From NCBI GenBank assembly GCA_009760855.2, contig WPIO01000349.1:1-64000 (forward strand): a DNA stretch of 64,000 nt. Direction: 5' to 3'. Source of the DNA: Cristatella mucedo (taxonomy: Eukaryota > Bryozoa > Phylactolaemata > Cristatellidae). A program made the translations under genes and the position numbers. The first letter of the stretch is position 1, and each line of letters opens with the position of its first letter. Shown one piece after another: positions 31,276 through 44,759 of the stretch. The notes below the pieces were generated by a model. That model saw only the letters and a list, made by a program, of their open reading frames with translations. It did no database searches and was not told the origin of the DNA.

Positions 31276-32520
31276 TCAGAGTAGCGCACGTGCACCGGAC
31301 CCACGCTTGGTAACTTTGGGTAAAGTTGAGCTGCATTGCACCTAGCAGAGGCTTGGCTAAGCTGCTCAGCCGCCTGCGCAGGCATCGCCTGCGTCAGAGA
31401 GACTCTAAACGTGGTCCGAAAACCAATTTGTGTCGGGAAGTCAAACACGCATGGGTCAACTGCAATATAATAATCTTGCTAAACCCGGCCTAAAGTTGGC
31501 AGTTTAACGTAATTGAGAATAGACAGACTTCACAGAGAAGTTGTTGATGCCGTCTGGTAAAAGGTCACTTTGGAACAGGACCTCCAGATTTAATGAAGAA
31601 GTTACAGGATATGTGATTGCGAGCCCATTTTGAGAAATAAGTTTCCCAATTCTTCCGTAACTAGTTTGAGCCTAACTAGCCAGTTGCTTTTATCATAATT
31701 CAATTCGAATTTACTACCTGTTACTACTCATGCTAGTGCTTCTGATATGGGTGGCATATCAGCCGCGCTTCAGAAAATGTGCAACAGACCATCTAAGCTG
31801 GTCAATGGCTGCGTAGTTTTCTTACTCCCAGTTAATTGCAGGCTTATACTGAGTCAAAGACACAAGGTGTAGCATTATGAAACACGTAGCTGTCAATACG
31901 CACGATACATGAGCCACTAATAAATTGGGCTCACCGAAACATTATTCAAGGCCAAGTTCTTGTGCCCTACGTCTAGTTACAGCTTAGCCTGGCGTCGCCA
32001 TTCACGAGATAGATCGTGAACTAAAACCTAATTGAGACATCAGACAAGCTTCTGAATAAACTGAGTTTGAGCGTGATCCTACCAACTTGGACTGAGCCTG
32101 GTCTATTAACAAGTTTTGCGACTTTTATATTCCCCAACTTGCTAGTACATTAGATTTGATTCGGGAAAATTTATGTTTACCTTTTTTTGCATCTTCAGCC
32201 TAAAATACTAGTGTTTTAATGTACCACCCGATTCCTGGTTTTGTTCTTCAGATTGTATGTCGCCATTTTCAGCATGTGCTTTTTTCGGATAGGGTACTTC
32301 AAGGCCACCTATAAACGGTGAATAGAGCTTCTTCAATCATTCAACTGCGCCCCAGGTATTCAATGAAGGCGACGGAGACTTTGATGAGGTGCAGTGACAA
32401 TGATGGCAAGGAATCATCAACAAATGTCAGCATTTGTTCGGGCACTCACTGCCTAGCAACAATTTCAAACTGCCAGCCCTTTGACCAATCTGCAGCTGCA
32501 GCTTCGAAATGATTACCGCT
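31276..32520. other. Unassigned DNA
   Basis: AT-rich, with no gene, domain or repeat recognised over about 1.2 kb. Confidence 0.35.
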
Positions 32521-32890
32521 CGGGTCCCGAGGGGTAAAGCTTCTGCCATGGGCAGACCTCGGCTTCCGGGTTTTTACGGAGAGAGAGAGCGGCAGACCGG
32601 GACGCCTTTCTCTAGAGGAACGAGCTGCCGCGTCACCGGGTCGGCTCGTTCGCCCCGCCCCTCGACGCCGCCACTGGATGGCCACCGTCCAGCAGAGAGA
32701 CGGCTCTCGCCTTAGTTCAGCAGCTTGGTTCACCGGCAGCTCGGTCAACGTGCATCGTCTGCAGACTCGCAGATTTCTGGAAAGGCCCCCCCCCTGCGAC
32801 GTGTCTCTGGGTGGCGCAACGAATGGTACGCGACGTCGTCGATTGGAAGGGCGGCGTCTCACTAAACGAGCGAGTGGAGAGGGCTAGAGT
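32521..32890. other. GC-rich stretch, no gene recognised
   Basis: Another GC-rich block with overlapping arginine-rich open frames on both strands, judged non-coding. It contains a C run at about 32787-32794. Confidence 0.4.
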
Positions 32891-32947
32891 GGAAGCAGCA
32901 CGAATGGCCGATTCGCACTCCGATCCTGGCACTCATCTGTGAGGAGG

Positions 32948-33030
32948 ATATATATATGTATATCTATATACATCTATGAGGATATACATATGTGATGATA
33001 TACAGATACGATATACATCTGTGAGGAGCA
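32948..33030. repeat. TA-rich imperfect microsatellite (GATATACAT-type)
   Basis: Alternating TATATG, TATATC and ATACATCTGTGAGG-like units, with the phrase ACATCTRTGAGGA repeated. Confidence 0.7.
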
Positions 33031-33915
33031 GGAGGAATAGGAGCAAACTGAGCGACGCCAGGCGATTGGAGAAGAGACCGCTCGCACCTTCGGGGCAGAC
33101 GATCCAAAGAGCACCTACGATGGGCTTAGATGGCATGCGCGTCAGCACAAGTGCGTGCTGATCAGTAGCGATTTGCTGGCATTAATCCAATCAGTGGAGA
33201 CGCCGGTCGTAGCGAGCTCTCCCCTGCTTTGTAAAGCTGCTGGCCCGAGGCCAACTGAGACCGGGTCTCAAAATGGTGGGCGCCCGGCGGTACGTCGTGC
33301 GTTTTTGAACGACGGTGGCTTTGCTGCTTGTAGATCTTGAGTAGTTTTGTGTGCCAAGCATAACGAATGGTGAGAAGGTCGCGAAAAGCTGACGGAGTAA
33401 AATTTAAAAAATTCGCCGTTCTGCTTAGGACGAGGTTGAGAATTGACGATTGACTCTGACTGCTTCTCTCAGCTTATCGAGTCCAAGACACTGCCGCGAA
33501 TCAAAGAATTTGTCATCCATATTTAATTTCCTTCCTTTTCTGGCTCTTGCTTGCCACTAGGAAATGTTTCTCAAAAAATAAGAAGTTTCAAAATAAGCCT
33601 ACTCCTCACATTATGTGCTCTATTCGCACAAATTGTCCTTCATGTATTAATATACATGCTGACATTCTGCACGTTATCGCTCATCGGCTGAATCGTACTT
33701 CCTTCCCAGCACACGGTAAGTGACTAGACAGTGATTTAGCTAGTCCGAAGTGAACCAGAAATATTTTATTTTCATTTTGTACTACCCACTATAGATATTG
33801 TCGGGCATGGGTACTATTGAACGGCTGATTTACAGCTTCTCAGTAGCTGTACATCAGCCGTCGTCAACATTCTCGATCTCAAGCGATGGAAGCGCCAAAA
33901 AGGGAAGGGTCGAGG
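33031..33915. other. Unassigned DNA
   Basis: No gene recognised. A short LINE-B UTR-like string (about 33627-33680, GTCCTTCATGTATTAATATA) may be a relic. Confidence 0.3.
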
Positions 33916-34284
<369 letters not shown>

Positions 34285-34299
34285 TCATCTTTTTTTCTG

Positions 34300-34375
34300 A
34301 GGTTACTATACAAATGTATTATTATTATTAGCATTATTTTTGTCAGTAAGTCATATACACATGCATCGACTCTTC
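34300..34375 (+). mobile_element. LINE-B-related 3' tail with shared flank
   Basis: TACTATACAAATGTATTATT and the following ATT repeat resemble the tail at 62820-62865, and the next ~30 bases (GTCAGTAAGTCATATACACA) also match the flank at 62870. This suggests a common element end or a duplicated segment. Confidence 0.5.
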
Positions 34376-34584
34376 AAATAGCTCTGCTGTGTTGCTGAAA
34401 GTAGGCAGACTTTACTGTCATCGTGTAGCGACGCGGTCGAGTAAAAGTTGGCTCCAGTAAGCCCCACAGATAGATTACAGTATTCTGAAATTTGATTCGC
34501 TTCGGTAAAGAACATGAACCCGTGAATGTGGCTTCAAGGCGAACAGTGTCACGGGCCCATATGGCTTAGAGGAATGACGTGGAC

Positions 34585-34645
34585 ATACGGTCGTGCTTCC
34601 TTTGCAGCTAAGTAAAGTGCCTATAAAGAGATATCTACGACCTAT
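34585..34645 (+). mobile_element. Short LINE-B tail relic
   Basis: CTTCCTTTGCAGCTAAGTAA and GTGCCTATAAAGAGAT resemble the pre-hairpin LINE-B tail. No ATT tail follows. Confidence 0.45.
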
Positions 34646-35767
34646 TACAAATCCACTACACATCAGCTGGGCTATGCTACCATATATATTACGGGCTATA
34701 CAGCGCTCTGCTGCAGAGCTTCCCTGCAGAATTTCTCAGTGCTTTTGGCATGTCACGCTCTCGAAAAAGAATACTGCAAATTTACGCCACACGGTTGCCT
34801 AACGGTGGATTTTACGGCACCCCGCTCGCTGTGCGCCGACAAGTACTTTTGCTGTCCGTTCGTCTTGAGCTTGCAATCGATTCATGGTGAAATTGAGTTG
34901 ATTCGCCGCGAGATACGCGAACTCTATTAGAGCCTCACATTCTCGCACTATGCAGCTCTTCGAGTGAATCACAGCGAGCTTAGGGTGGCGCCTGCACAAG
35001 GCTCATTGATTCGCTCCGCCGAGAGTGCTGCAATTGCTGAATGGCACATAACTGGTCGAAGAGAACTCTTAACACGGTTCCCTGTTGTAAGATGCCTTCG
35101 CCACGTGAGCGTCGCATTTGCCGTTGCGTCTAGCGAATGGATGGATCGCAGCGTGGTTGAGCGGACCGGTGAAAGAGAAAAACTCGACAGCTTATTTCAA
35201 GAGCGTTCGCGTGCGGAATTCCACAAAACTTCGCGGATAAGCCACACACGCGTAGCGCTCATTGCACTCGTTGCTCCTAAGGAACGGGAACGTGGTTATT
35301 GAAGAGAGGCCGCCAACTACAGTCGCCGCCCGCTCTCGACAGTACTCCTCGTCAAAATTCCCTAAGCGACGCTCTTCTGTCGCACGCGACGTAAACCGCG
35401 GTGCCGTGCGTTACTCTCCTCTACCGCCAACTACTACCTCAGTACAAAACGCCGTGCATAGCTAAAGTGGAGAAATGGTATTTCAGTCCGCAGTTTCTTT
35501 TTGATAGTCCTCAAGTGTACCTTATGTTGTATCGGCTGCATGAATTATGCAGCTTCGCCGAGAGGGATCACCACGTGCGACAACATCACAGCACTCCGAC
35601 TGAACGTACGAAGTCTAAAGATTTCTGTGAAGTATGTACTGCCTAAAGCCTGAGATAAAATCACTGTAATGGCCTCGTTCAAATCCATGTATGGCAATAC
35701 ACTGCGTCCCCATCACTGGATCTAGGTGCGCAGTCTGACGTCATATCCAGAGTTAACCCACTTTATA
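34646..35767. other. Unassigned DNA
   Basis: Moderately GC-rich DNA with open frames such as 34964-35302 (112 codons), none with a recognised motif. No splice-bounded exon chain is obvious. Confidence 0.35.
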
Positions 35768-35936
35768 TAGATTTATTTTTATAGCGTCCTAACTGAACTG
35801 AATGGTAAGGGTGAAATGGTCCAGGTGCTTCACGCATGCCACAGGGCTCAAGCTTACGACCTCCCATATAAAATCACCTTGGTTAAGGTCGGAGCGAACT
35901 CCTTAACCACCGGCCAAACCAGAGCAGCTCGGAGTA
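35768..35936 (-). mobile_element. tRNA-derived SINE (S1), antisense, decayed
   Basis: The minus strand reads GGTTTGGCCGGTGGTTAAGG (box A-like) and GAGGTCGTAAGCTTGAGCCC (box B-like). A tail similar to other S1 copies follows (AAGCACCTGGACCATTTC, then TAGGACGCTATAAAAATAAA). Confidence 0.75.
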
Positions 35937-36051
35937 GCCAGAGATTCATGGTCATTGCGCAGGTAGGACTGCTTGCAAGTAAAGATTTTGGAGAAACCAC
36001 ACTACTCTTTTAGCCGCAGTTGTTGCACTTCAGTAAGCCGTCGCTTAAGTC

Positions 36052-37243
36052 TGCAATGTAATGTAATGTATCTCCGCCTGTAACTGCACAAAGTCATAAA
36101 CACCAAGTAGGTGTTACGCAGGAGAGTTTTGTATAGCACACTCACAGCTTAAGCGGCTTTCGGTACGCATTCGGTAGCCATCAGACTTCGTCTCACGCAA
36201 CAAAGAGAAAGTGGTAAGCAAAGCAGAGTCAGGAGAGCAGTTCAGGTAGTGAGTAGCATAGAAGTAGCAGCTCAGGACCGCTGAAAAAGATGTGCCATAG
36301 TCGGCAGTTGGAGAGTAGTTGTCATTGCGTAAGAATTGTGGAAGCAAGTTCCACAGTCTAGGACCTGCAGAGCTAAAGCTTCTACCGCCAACGGTCTTTA
36401 AGCGGAGGAATGGGACAGCTAATTTATTGTCCACACAGGACCTGAGGGCGCGAACAGGCTGAAACTGATGCATCAGTTCAGCTAGGTACGAAGGAGCCAA
36501 GCCGTGGCGGGCCTTGTTGGTCAGCGTAAGACCTTTGCTCTGCATCCGTTGCTCAACCGGCAACCATCCTAGCGCTTTCAGAAAAGGAGACACGTGCTCA
36601 AACCGTTGGGACTCGAAGACTAGCCTTGCAGCCGTGTTCATAGTCCAATGCAGTGGCCTAATAGCTTTCTTTGGAAGCCCAGCCAAAAGGAATTACAATA
36701 ATTAAGCCGAGACAGAACTAAAGAGCTAGTTAAATTTTTTACAAGCCACTGTGGGAGGCAGCTCCTAATCTTGGATAGGAATCGGATGTGATGGCTAGCT
36801 AAAGAAGCAGACTTCTGAATGAAGCTTTTGAAATTGAGGCAGCTGTCGAAAACGACACCTAAATTTATAGCACGTTGTGATGGTCGCACACTAGCATCAC
36901 CTATTAGAACAGCAAAGCCTTTTAATCCAGCTACACGCTTAGGGTGTCCTTTGAGTAGCAGTTCGGTTTTATCATCACTTAATTTCAGGAAGTTTTCCGA
37001 CATCCAGGATCGAATATCGGCAAGGCAAGCATTCAGTTTCTCAGTTGCTGCAGCCGATTCCGACGGTTTAAATGACAAATACAACTGAGTATCGTCAGCA
37101 TAGAAGTGATATCCTATTCCATGGGTCTTAATCACTTTTCCCAGAGGTTGTGTATAAATGGAGAACAGCAAGGGAGTGAGTACAGACCCTTGAATGACTC
37201 CACAGGTGACCCTTCTCGTGTCTGAGACCTGACTCTCACACGC
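36052..37243 (-). mobile_element. LINE-A copy, 5' truncated
   Basis: The minus strand reads [15 protein letters not shown] from about 37243, [20 protein letters not shown], then after one frameshift near 36690 [20 protein letters not shown] to LSCECAIQNSPA. The ATGTA tail is at 36055-36071. It is nearly as long as the copy at 14436-15508 and only lightly damaged. Confidence 0.92.
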
Positions 37244-37466
37244 AATCACTTTTCTACTGGCATCAGCCTCCAAGGGCATCGCCTACATTATGGACAATTG
37301 ATCAGTTAGCAACAATGCATCTGCAAACTGCTCGCTAGGGTTATGCTAACTTACCTGCACCCGCCTCGGTCATGCAGCTGATATGCTACGTGCTCACCAT
37401 AGCTGACATATAAAGCGATGCTTGGTACCCAATCAGCGAATGCAGACGTCCCCCTTTACTGCCCAG

Positions 37467-37546
37467 AGCATCGCTTTAAGACCGTTGGCTCTAAAAGCTC
37501 TTGATGTGGAGGTCCTAGGCTGTGAACTCACTTCCAAAATTCGTTT
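37467..37546 (+). mobile_element. LINE-A fragment, sense
   Basis: TTTAAGACCGTTGGCTCTAA and AGGTCCTAGGCTGTGAACTC match the LINE-A region encoding FGDRSFSSAGPRLWNSLPQ. Only about 80 bases remain. Confidence 0.6.
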
Positions 37547-37549
37547 GAA

Positions 37550-37715
37550 AATTCTTATAATAATAATAATAAATAAAAATTACAGTGGATTTAATAACAC
37601 GTCCACGGATCGCTTAATCGCTTACTAGGCACTATACAATTGCTGAAGAAGAAGGAAGATCGAGCGGTAAGTGGAAGCACATGCTCATTAAGCAACGAGA
37701 ACACCACGGTTATGG
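37550..37715 (-). mobile_element. LINE-B 3' fragment, antisense
   Basis: Reversed ATT tail at 37552-37575, then diverged hairpin and UTR (CGCTTACTAGGCACTATACA, AGGAAGATCGAGCGGTAAGT). Confidence 0.7.
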
Positions 37716-37736
37716 TATGGCGTATTCAGATCTTTA

Positions 37737-38012
37737 AGGGTAGGTCTTCAGTAGGTTAGCTCTCTTTACTAGACCTTATTAGGTAGCCACATCGCATGCA
37801 GAAAACTCTGAGAATCCTTTAAGGAAGCTTACAGGTTGCGATTCTTCAATTGCTTTAGTCAAAGAGGACCTAACGGAGGCTAAATAATGTGTACACTGGT
37901 TTTCAAATAAAGAAGGCTGAATACTTTTCGGCCGAGCTGCTATTATCTAGGGAGTGAGGCCTCTCAGTATTAGCTAGCAAATTGTTTACAGGAAACGAAC
38001 AAATTGTCTACC
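37737..38012 (-). mobile_element. LINE-A internal fragment (inter-domain region), antisense
   Basis: Aligns by eye with 12145-12400 of the long LINE-A: shared phrases include GCCACATCGCATGCAGAAA, AAGAAGGCTGAATACTTTTC and CTAGGGAGTGAGGCCTCTCA. It has no 3' end, so it is a deletion or rearrangement product rather than a normal 5'-truncated copy. Confidence 0.75.
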
Positions 38013-38070
38013 CATAATAATAATAATATTGCACTTGATAAAGCGCCCATGAAGATCAATTATAGGTGAC
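38013..38070 (-). mobile_element. LINE-B tail fragment, antisense
   Basis: AATAATAATAATATTGCACT and TGATAAAGCGCCCATGA form the first part of a reversed LINE-B tail; the remainder is lost. Confidence 0.7.
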
Positions 38071-38084
38071 ATGGTTAGCATGCA

Positions 38085-38450
38085 TGTGTGGTTGCTCTTG
38101 GCTCTGCCCTTGAATGGACGGTATCGCTAAAGTCTGGAAACGAAATGAGTGTCGAGGAATTCTTAATTCTTAGATACTACTAGGTACATTAGATGAGGTG
38201 GAGTTAGCAAGTCACCAACGTTGAAGTGTCTATTGTTAACTAAACTGCACTGACTTTTGCTGTTAATTTTTTTTATAAAATAAAACAATTATGGATTTTG
38301 TGAGCATGAACTAGTTGTGATAAGCTAAGAATGCCATTTCCATTCCCTGAAGTTATCTGTCGCCCCTGTCGTATAGAGATTCGCCAGCCGTGGTGACGAA
38401 TTGCACTGGCACGTGTCTGAATTCTGTTTGCTGAGATCGTTAGAAGGCTA
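38085..38450 (+). repeat. Dispersed repeat R2x, uninterrupted copy
   Basis: The left half (GGCTCTGCCCTTGAATGGAC to GGATTTTGTGAGCATGAACT) matches 57488-57687. The right half (AATGCCATTTCCATTCCCTG to GAATTCTGTTTGCTG) matches 61091-61205. Here they are contiguous, so this copy shows the sequence without the 3.4-kb nest found at 57.7-61.1 kb. Confidence 0.75.
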
Positions 38451-39270
38451 GAAGTGGAGAGTACACCAATGACGGCAGCCGCTTTGAACTTACTACTGCT
38501 AGTTAATAATTAATCCAAGAGATCAAATCAATTACAATACGGTGAATCTAAAAGATCTCATGGGCCAAAAGATGACCTATTTAGTGCTGCTGCAGGCCCC
38601 AGTCGATGCTCCGTTGGTGCAAAGCGGGAAGCTCGATGTTCGGCTCGAGAAACCGGAAACTACGATTTCTGGCTATACCAAGAAATCGCTTCTTGTAGGC
38701 TTTGGTGGTGGAGATATTGGGCTTGCGCCATGCAGCTCACGGCCGGGATCGACTTAAACTTCAACTTTAACTTCAAAACGCACGTGATGGGCAAGTCATA
38801 CTATTGCATATGGTAAGTTTTATTTACTGTGGCTCTCTGGTGGGTACACTTGTACCATAGTTAAAACTCGCTTAATAGTGACACAAATGTCTGACATCAA
38901 CAATGATTGAAGCGTTTCCCCGGGCCGTCGTCTGTTATGTAATGATTTCGAAGTAGGTACCCACATCCGCCTGCCCTTATATGCAACATTTTTTGAGTAT
39001 TGACCAATAATAATATGTTTTCCGATGCCTGTGCGATTACGCTAATTTTCAGAATATCAATGGGTGCCAATTTAGCAATCGCTACCCTCTCAAGCAAGCT
39101 TTACTATACGTCGCACTTGGTTAGACGCGAGGCCGAGGAGCTTGCTGTTTCGAAAAGAATTCAACTTATGCGGCAAAGGTTTACCCAGGCTAGCTTTGCT
39201 TGACTGGGACCAGACGGCTGTGATGCGAAACGGGTCACACGGTAGGCCGGGGGTAAACAAATATGGCCAT
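38451..39270. other. Unassigned DNA
   Basis: Nothing recognised. Open frames (38542-38757, 39000-39203) are short and without motifs. Confidence 0.35.
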
Positions 39271-39271
39271 G

Positions 39272-40341
39272 GCCGGATGTAATGTAATGTAATGTATTTC
39301 CATCTGTAACTCTACAAAGCCATAAAGACCGTGTGGGTGTTACGTGGGAGAGATTTGTATATCACACTCACAGCCTAAGCGGCTTTCGGTACACATTTGG
39401 CAGCCAACAGAATTCGTGTCGCGCAACAAAGAGAAAGTGGGAAGCATAGCAGAGTCAGGAGAGCAGTTGAGGTAGTCAGTAGCATGGAAGTAGCACCTCA
39501 GGACCGCTAAAAATGATGAGCCAGAGTTGGCAGCAGGAGAGTAGTTGTCGTTGTGTAATATTTGTGGAAGCGAGTTCCACAGCCTAGGACCTGCCGAGCT
39601 AAAGGTTCTGTCGCAAACGATCTTTAAGCGGAGGAACGAGACAGCTAATTTATTGTCCACACAGGACCTGAGGGCGTGAAGAGACTGACATCGGTGCAGC
39701 AGTCAACTAGGTACGAAGAAGCCAAGCCGCGGCGGGCTTGTGGGTCAAGGTGGGAACTTTGCTCTGTAGCGCTGCTGAACGGCATCCGCCCTTTCTCTTT
39801 TAGCAAAGGAAACGCGTGCTCAAACCTCTGGGACTTGAAGACTAGCCTTGCAGCCATATTCATAGTCAGCTGCAGTGGCCTAGTTGCTTTTTGGCAGCCG
39901 GGCAAAAAGAGAATGACAGCAATCCAGCCAAGACAGAACTAAGGAGCTAGGTACATATTTTGTAAGCCACTGTGAAAGGCAGCGCCTAATCTTGGATAGG
40001 GATCGGACGTGATGGCTAGCTGTAGAAGTAATTTTCTGAATGAAGCTATTCAAATTAAGGCAGAAGTCGAAAAGGAATCCTTAACTTCGAGCACGTGGTG
40101 ATGGTCGCACCACCTATAAGAAGAGCAAAGCCTTTTAATCCAGCCACATGATTAGGGTGACCTGTGAGCAGCAGTTTGGTTTTTATCGTCATTTAGTTTG
40201 AACAAGTTTTCCGACATCCAGGATCGAATGTCGGCAAGGCAGCAGATTGCGACGGTTTGAATGACAAATGCAGCTGAGTATCGTTAGCATAAAAGTGATA
40301 TCGTGTTTCATGGGCCTTCATCACTTTTCCCAGAGTGCGAT
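39272..40341 (-). mobile_element. LINE-A copy, 5' truncated, decayed
   Basis: ATGTA tail at 39277-39297. On the minus strand, frames 39645-39905 and 39340-39660 give NMAARLVFKSQRFEHAFPLL and GPRLWNSLPQILHNDNYSP. The rest, up to the YADD region near 40290, is frameshifted. The solo LTR at 40377 follows closely. Confidence 0.85.
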
Positions 40342-40376
40342 AGAGGACGACTAAAACCTAGAGGCAATAAGAAAAT

Positions 40377-41422
40377 TTTAATACCGAAGGCTCGGCGGAG
40401 GAGGCTTCACCTGCCGCTTAACTAGCGGCGTAACCTACCGCCTGATGCCGTTCGGTTCACTTCTACGCGCAATAAGCAGGCCGCCACGCAAAATATGTGT
40501 TTCTGGCGCTGGCCTACTTATTGTTGCTAAAGGGCGTCGTGAGTCCGCGGCGTGAATTGGAAAGCGATACACACAAATTGGGGATTTAACTGAGCTTTAT
40601 TCGCAAGCGCACACAGTCGCTGCGCGTTTAGCTTCAGCTTCATCTCTGCACTCCTCGCATTCTTTCAACAGCACAAGCACTTTTGTGGGGGGGGGAATAC
40701 GTCCCTGCACTTAAGCTACCTACGGCTATTGCGGGGAACGACCCAAATAGGAGAAGCCCGAACCGGAGCCTTGACCCTGACCCGAGAACTAGGACTTCGC
40801 CTCCACATTACGGCAAGAATACCTTACACGTTACACCAAGTACTCTTGGCGAGACCACGTGCACGCGCACACACACGAAACACAGGAGAAACACACACAT
40901 GCGAGCACCGGCGCTATACGACCGTATTAGGTGGCGTCCACCGAATCCTCCTCGCGCTTTCTCGTCCTGTCCCTCAGTCGCCGAAGAACAGCCCACCCTC
41001 CTTCCCCGCTTTCAGAGAAACGAGCCGGGCAACTACCGGCAGCGGCGTCGAGACGGAGCAGAAGATGAAGAAGAGGCCCTATCATTATCTAACTAGCTGG
41101 GACTATGCGGTTGACAACTCAGCCAATATCAATCACCTCAGCGTCCCCACTGCTCATATCTCGAGAACCCAGATACTCTTCATCCACTTCTTTTGTTCTC
41201 ACGGAAACCGTCCAGCAAATCTGGAATGGCTGGCGGCGACGTCGACCCTTGGCAAGCGTTGTCCTATTCTCAAATTGCTGGCATGTACTAAAGGGTTGAC
41301 AGATCAGCCAATTTCAATCACCCTACTACGATGGCTGCGTCCTCTTGTTCTAGAACAGAAGTGTTTCCTGCTGAGCAATTTTCATTCGCTCTAAAACTGA
41401 GTCAGGCTGGCATTGTGCTACA
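40377..41422 (-). mobile_element. Solo LTR (LTR1), antisense copy
   Basis: On the minus strand it starts TGTAGCACAATGCCAGCC (41422) and ends CCGCCGAGCCTTCGG. It can be followed against 57886-60625: shared blocks include GGAGGATTCGGTGGACG, GTGCACGTGGTC, GAATAAAGCTCAG (a polyadenylation-type signal) and CCCCAATTTGTGTGTATCGC. Length is about 1.05 kb. No internal gag/pol region or second LTR is present, so it is a solo LTR. Matching target duplications were not found. Open frames inside it are not genes. Confidence 0.75.
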
Positions 41423-41647
41423 AAGCCACGAGCGAAGTTCAAGGGGTACAACATTTTACGGTCTCTTAAGTAATATGCCATAGCTAAGAACCATGACGAT
41501 GTGTCATCAAATTTTAGAGGTGGAAAATCTAGCCCACTGTTTGCCCACCATGAGGCACAATAAATTCACAGAAGAATAATCATAGTAATACTAGTGATAG
41601 ATCGCTTATCTAGTGTCATAACAGAACTTTGCATTTTTATTAATGTA

Positions 41648-41935
41648 CAGTCAGCCCTTGACTTACAAAATATAGAGAGAGAGACCAGAAAACCTGCCGC
41701 AAGTCAAATTTTTTAAGTCGCGAATTTTAGATGATACTTCCAGTAGGATACTTTCTGACGCTGTCAGACGTAGTTTTATTTTCGCTGGTTGTGGCGTTGT
41801 CAATGCTACCGATCGCACATGAATTTTGAATGTTTCCTTGAAAATAATTTGATTTTCAATTTTTTTGTGTTTCGCGTCCGAGCTCGTATCTCAGAATTTT
41901 CATAAGTCAAACCTTCGTAAGTCGATGGGTTACTG
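41648..41935 (+). mobile_element. pogo/Tigger-like MITE with TA target duplication
   Basis: The left end CAGTCAGCCCTTGACTTAC and the right end, read in reverse, CAGTAACCCATCGACTTACG form imperfect inverted repeats of about 24 bases. They are flanked by TA on both sides (41646-41647 and 41936-41937). Ends of this type are typical of pogo/Tigger elements of the Tc1/mariner superfamily. At 288 bases it cannot encode a transposase. Confidence 0.8.
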
Positions 41936-41937
41936 TA

Positions 41938-42597
41938 CACGTTGCAAAAATATTCAGCACTCAAATACTTTCAGTCTTAAGTCCCTGAATATTCTTTGCA
42001 AGTCGGTACTACAGAATCAGTACACAAGGGTTAATGACGTGCATGGAATTAAACATGCGAAAACACACACATATTATGCTTGGGCCAGAATGCTAGAGAA
42101 AGCTTGAGGGCGCTCATGGCCACTGGTATAATCATATATGGTATATATGAGTAAAACACGTGGTTAGTAACAACCGCTGAATCCTGCGCAGGAACAAGAG
42201 CGAAAGAAAAAACAATTTAATGTAGGCAAAGAGAAAGCAAAGGGATATATAAATACTTCATTGGCTGAGATTTGACAAGACAACTCTGTTTCACCCGAAT
42301 GGGGTCCATGCTGGGATTGCCGGCTAAGCAGCAGTGAATTTTCACCTAGCATAGCACTGCCGAAGCCCAGACGGTGATATAATGCACTGCTAAGCAACAC
42401 GTCTCGAGAAACGAGAGGCGAACGGCTTTTTCTGCCTCTTCAGGCAAGCGTTTTTCCTTACACTGCGATTTTTCGGTCTGCATATAAGCAAACTCATGTC
42501 TCTTCAAGGACCAGTGAGGTTAAAATAAATAAAAAGAATGAAGGTTGAAATCTCTTACGGGTAGAAGCAGAAGAGTCGTTCAGCACTTGTCCCCCCC
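41938..42597. other. Unassigned DNA
   Basis: Nothing recognised in this AT-rich segment. Confidence 0.35.
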
Positions 42598-42715
42598 TTG
42601 CAATAGGGAACCGGCAGGCAATTAAGGATTTCCTGCGGCTGAAGGACTCGAGCTCACTACCTGGGACGTGAAGTACAAGCACAATGCTGCTGAGCTACAT
42701 CTATAGAGCCGGCCA
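42598..42715 (-). mobile_element. tRNA-like sequence, probably a SINE relic
   Basis: The minus strand reads GATGTAGCTCAGCAGCATTG (box A-like) and TAGTGAGCTCGAGTCCTTC (box B-like). The following AAATCCTTAATTGCCTGCCG weakly resembles the S2 body. The arms do not pair into a clean cloverleaf, so a working tRNA gene is unlikely. Confidence 0.45.
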
Positions 42716-43042
42716 TCGCTGCTCGGTGGTGCACCTGTGTGTCGCAGGTATACAGACAAGGGGATCCGCCATGCTCCATTTGCCAATGCTGACAGCCTGA
42801 TTGGGGCTTGCCAGCTCAATTAGCTCAAGGAACGAACTCCAGAGAATGCACACCCACGGCTTGAGGCAACCTGGTCGTCCGAAGTATTGTGCGGGTGAAA
42901 GATATGAGAGGCTGCAGTTGGCCGGTAAGAGGAGCCATTTATTTGGCCATCTATATATAGTAACATGAATGCATTGCCATGCTAATACCTGATGCTAAAG
43001 CCTAGTGATCAAGCTCCCTAATCATGCAAACAGCTTACTGCC

Positions 43043-43495
43043 CCCACCAGGCTAAGCATCCTACCACCTGCTTTATGGAATCTAACTATTTACCTATACC
43101 TCGTACAAACCTCAAATCCTTTGAAGACCGTGCATTTAGTTCGTATGCTCCCAAAGCCTGGGAACTGACTCCGGACTTCTGTCAGGACATCCCCTGACTT
43201 GACCGCATTTAAAAAGAAATTAAAAAACGCACCTAGTTGTGGCAGCACTGAGTGGGTCCCTGTTATTGGTCCTTTATGTGCTTATGCTTACTGACACTGT
43301 TGCATACTGCCACTAACCACAAGCATGCTGACCTTGTTCATGTCACCCCTAACTATGTTATTCACACTGTTTATCAAGCATGATAAAACTCACCATTTAG
43401 CCGTGCTTCCGTTGCAGCAAATGAAAGTGCCTAGAAAGAGGTTGTATTCTTTGAGGGCGATTTATTAAGTTTATTATAATTATTATCATTATTAA
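43043..43495 (+). mobile_element. LINE-B 3' fragment
   Basis: Matches the end of ORF2 (CCACCAGGCTAAGCATCCTA, CGTACAAACCTCAAATCCTT, TGCTCCCAAAGCCTGGG), the UTR and a diverged hairpin, ending in an ATT-type tail at about 43466-43493. The frame is broken. Confidence 0.85.
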
Positions 43496-44522
<1,027 letters not shown>

Positions 44523-44759
44523 CAGAGCCTGAAATAAGTAACCTGTCGGCGGCAAAACTCTGTCGGCCCTAAACCAGAGTGTCTAGGCCACGTTTAAATT
44601 ACCTGCAATGGTGATGCATATGATGCATGGGTGTGGCATCAGTGGTGAATTGTTGACCTAACACTCGGCGGTAGCAGCACCACAGGCATGGCAGGGTAGC
44701 TGCAGCCCTTCGAGTGCTACCTGCGCTCTGCTCACTTTAAGTGTCACCCGGAGGCGACT

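Noticed and set aside
40683-41394. Frames of 137 and 221 codons
   Set aside because: They lie wholly inside the antisense LTR1 copy, whose homologue at 57.9-60.6 kb does not keep these frames.
42598-42715. A real tRNA gene on the minus strand
   Set aside because: Box-like strings exist but no consistent cloverleaf could be drawn; kept only as a SINE relic.
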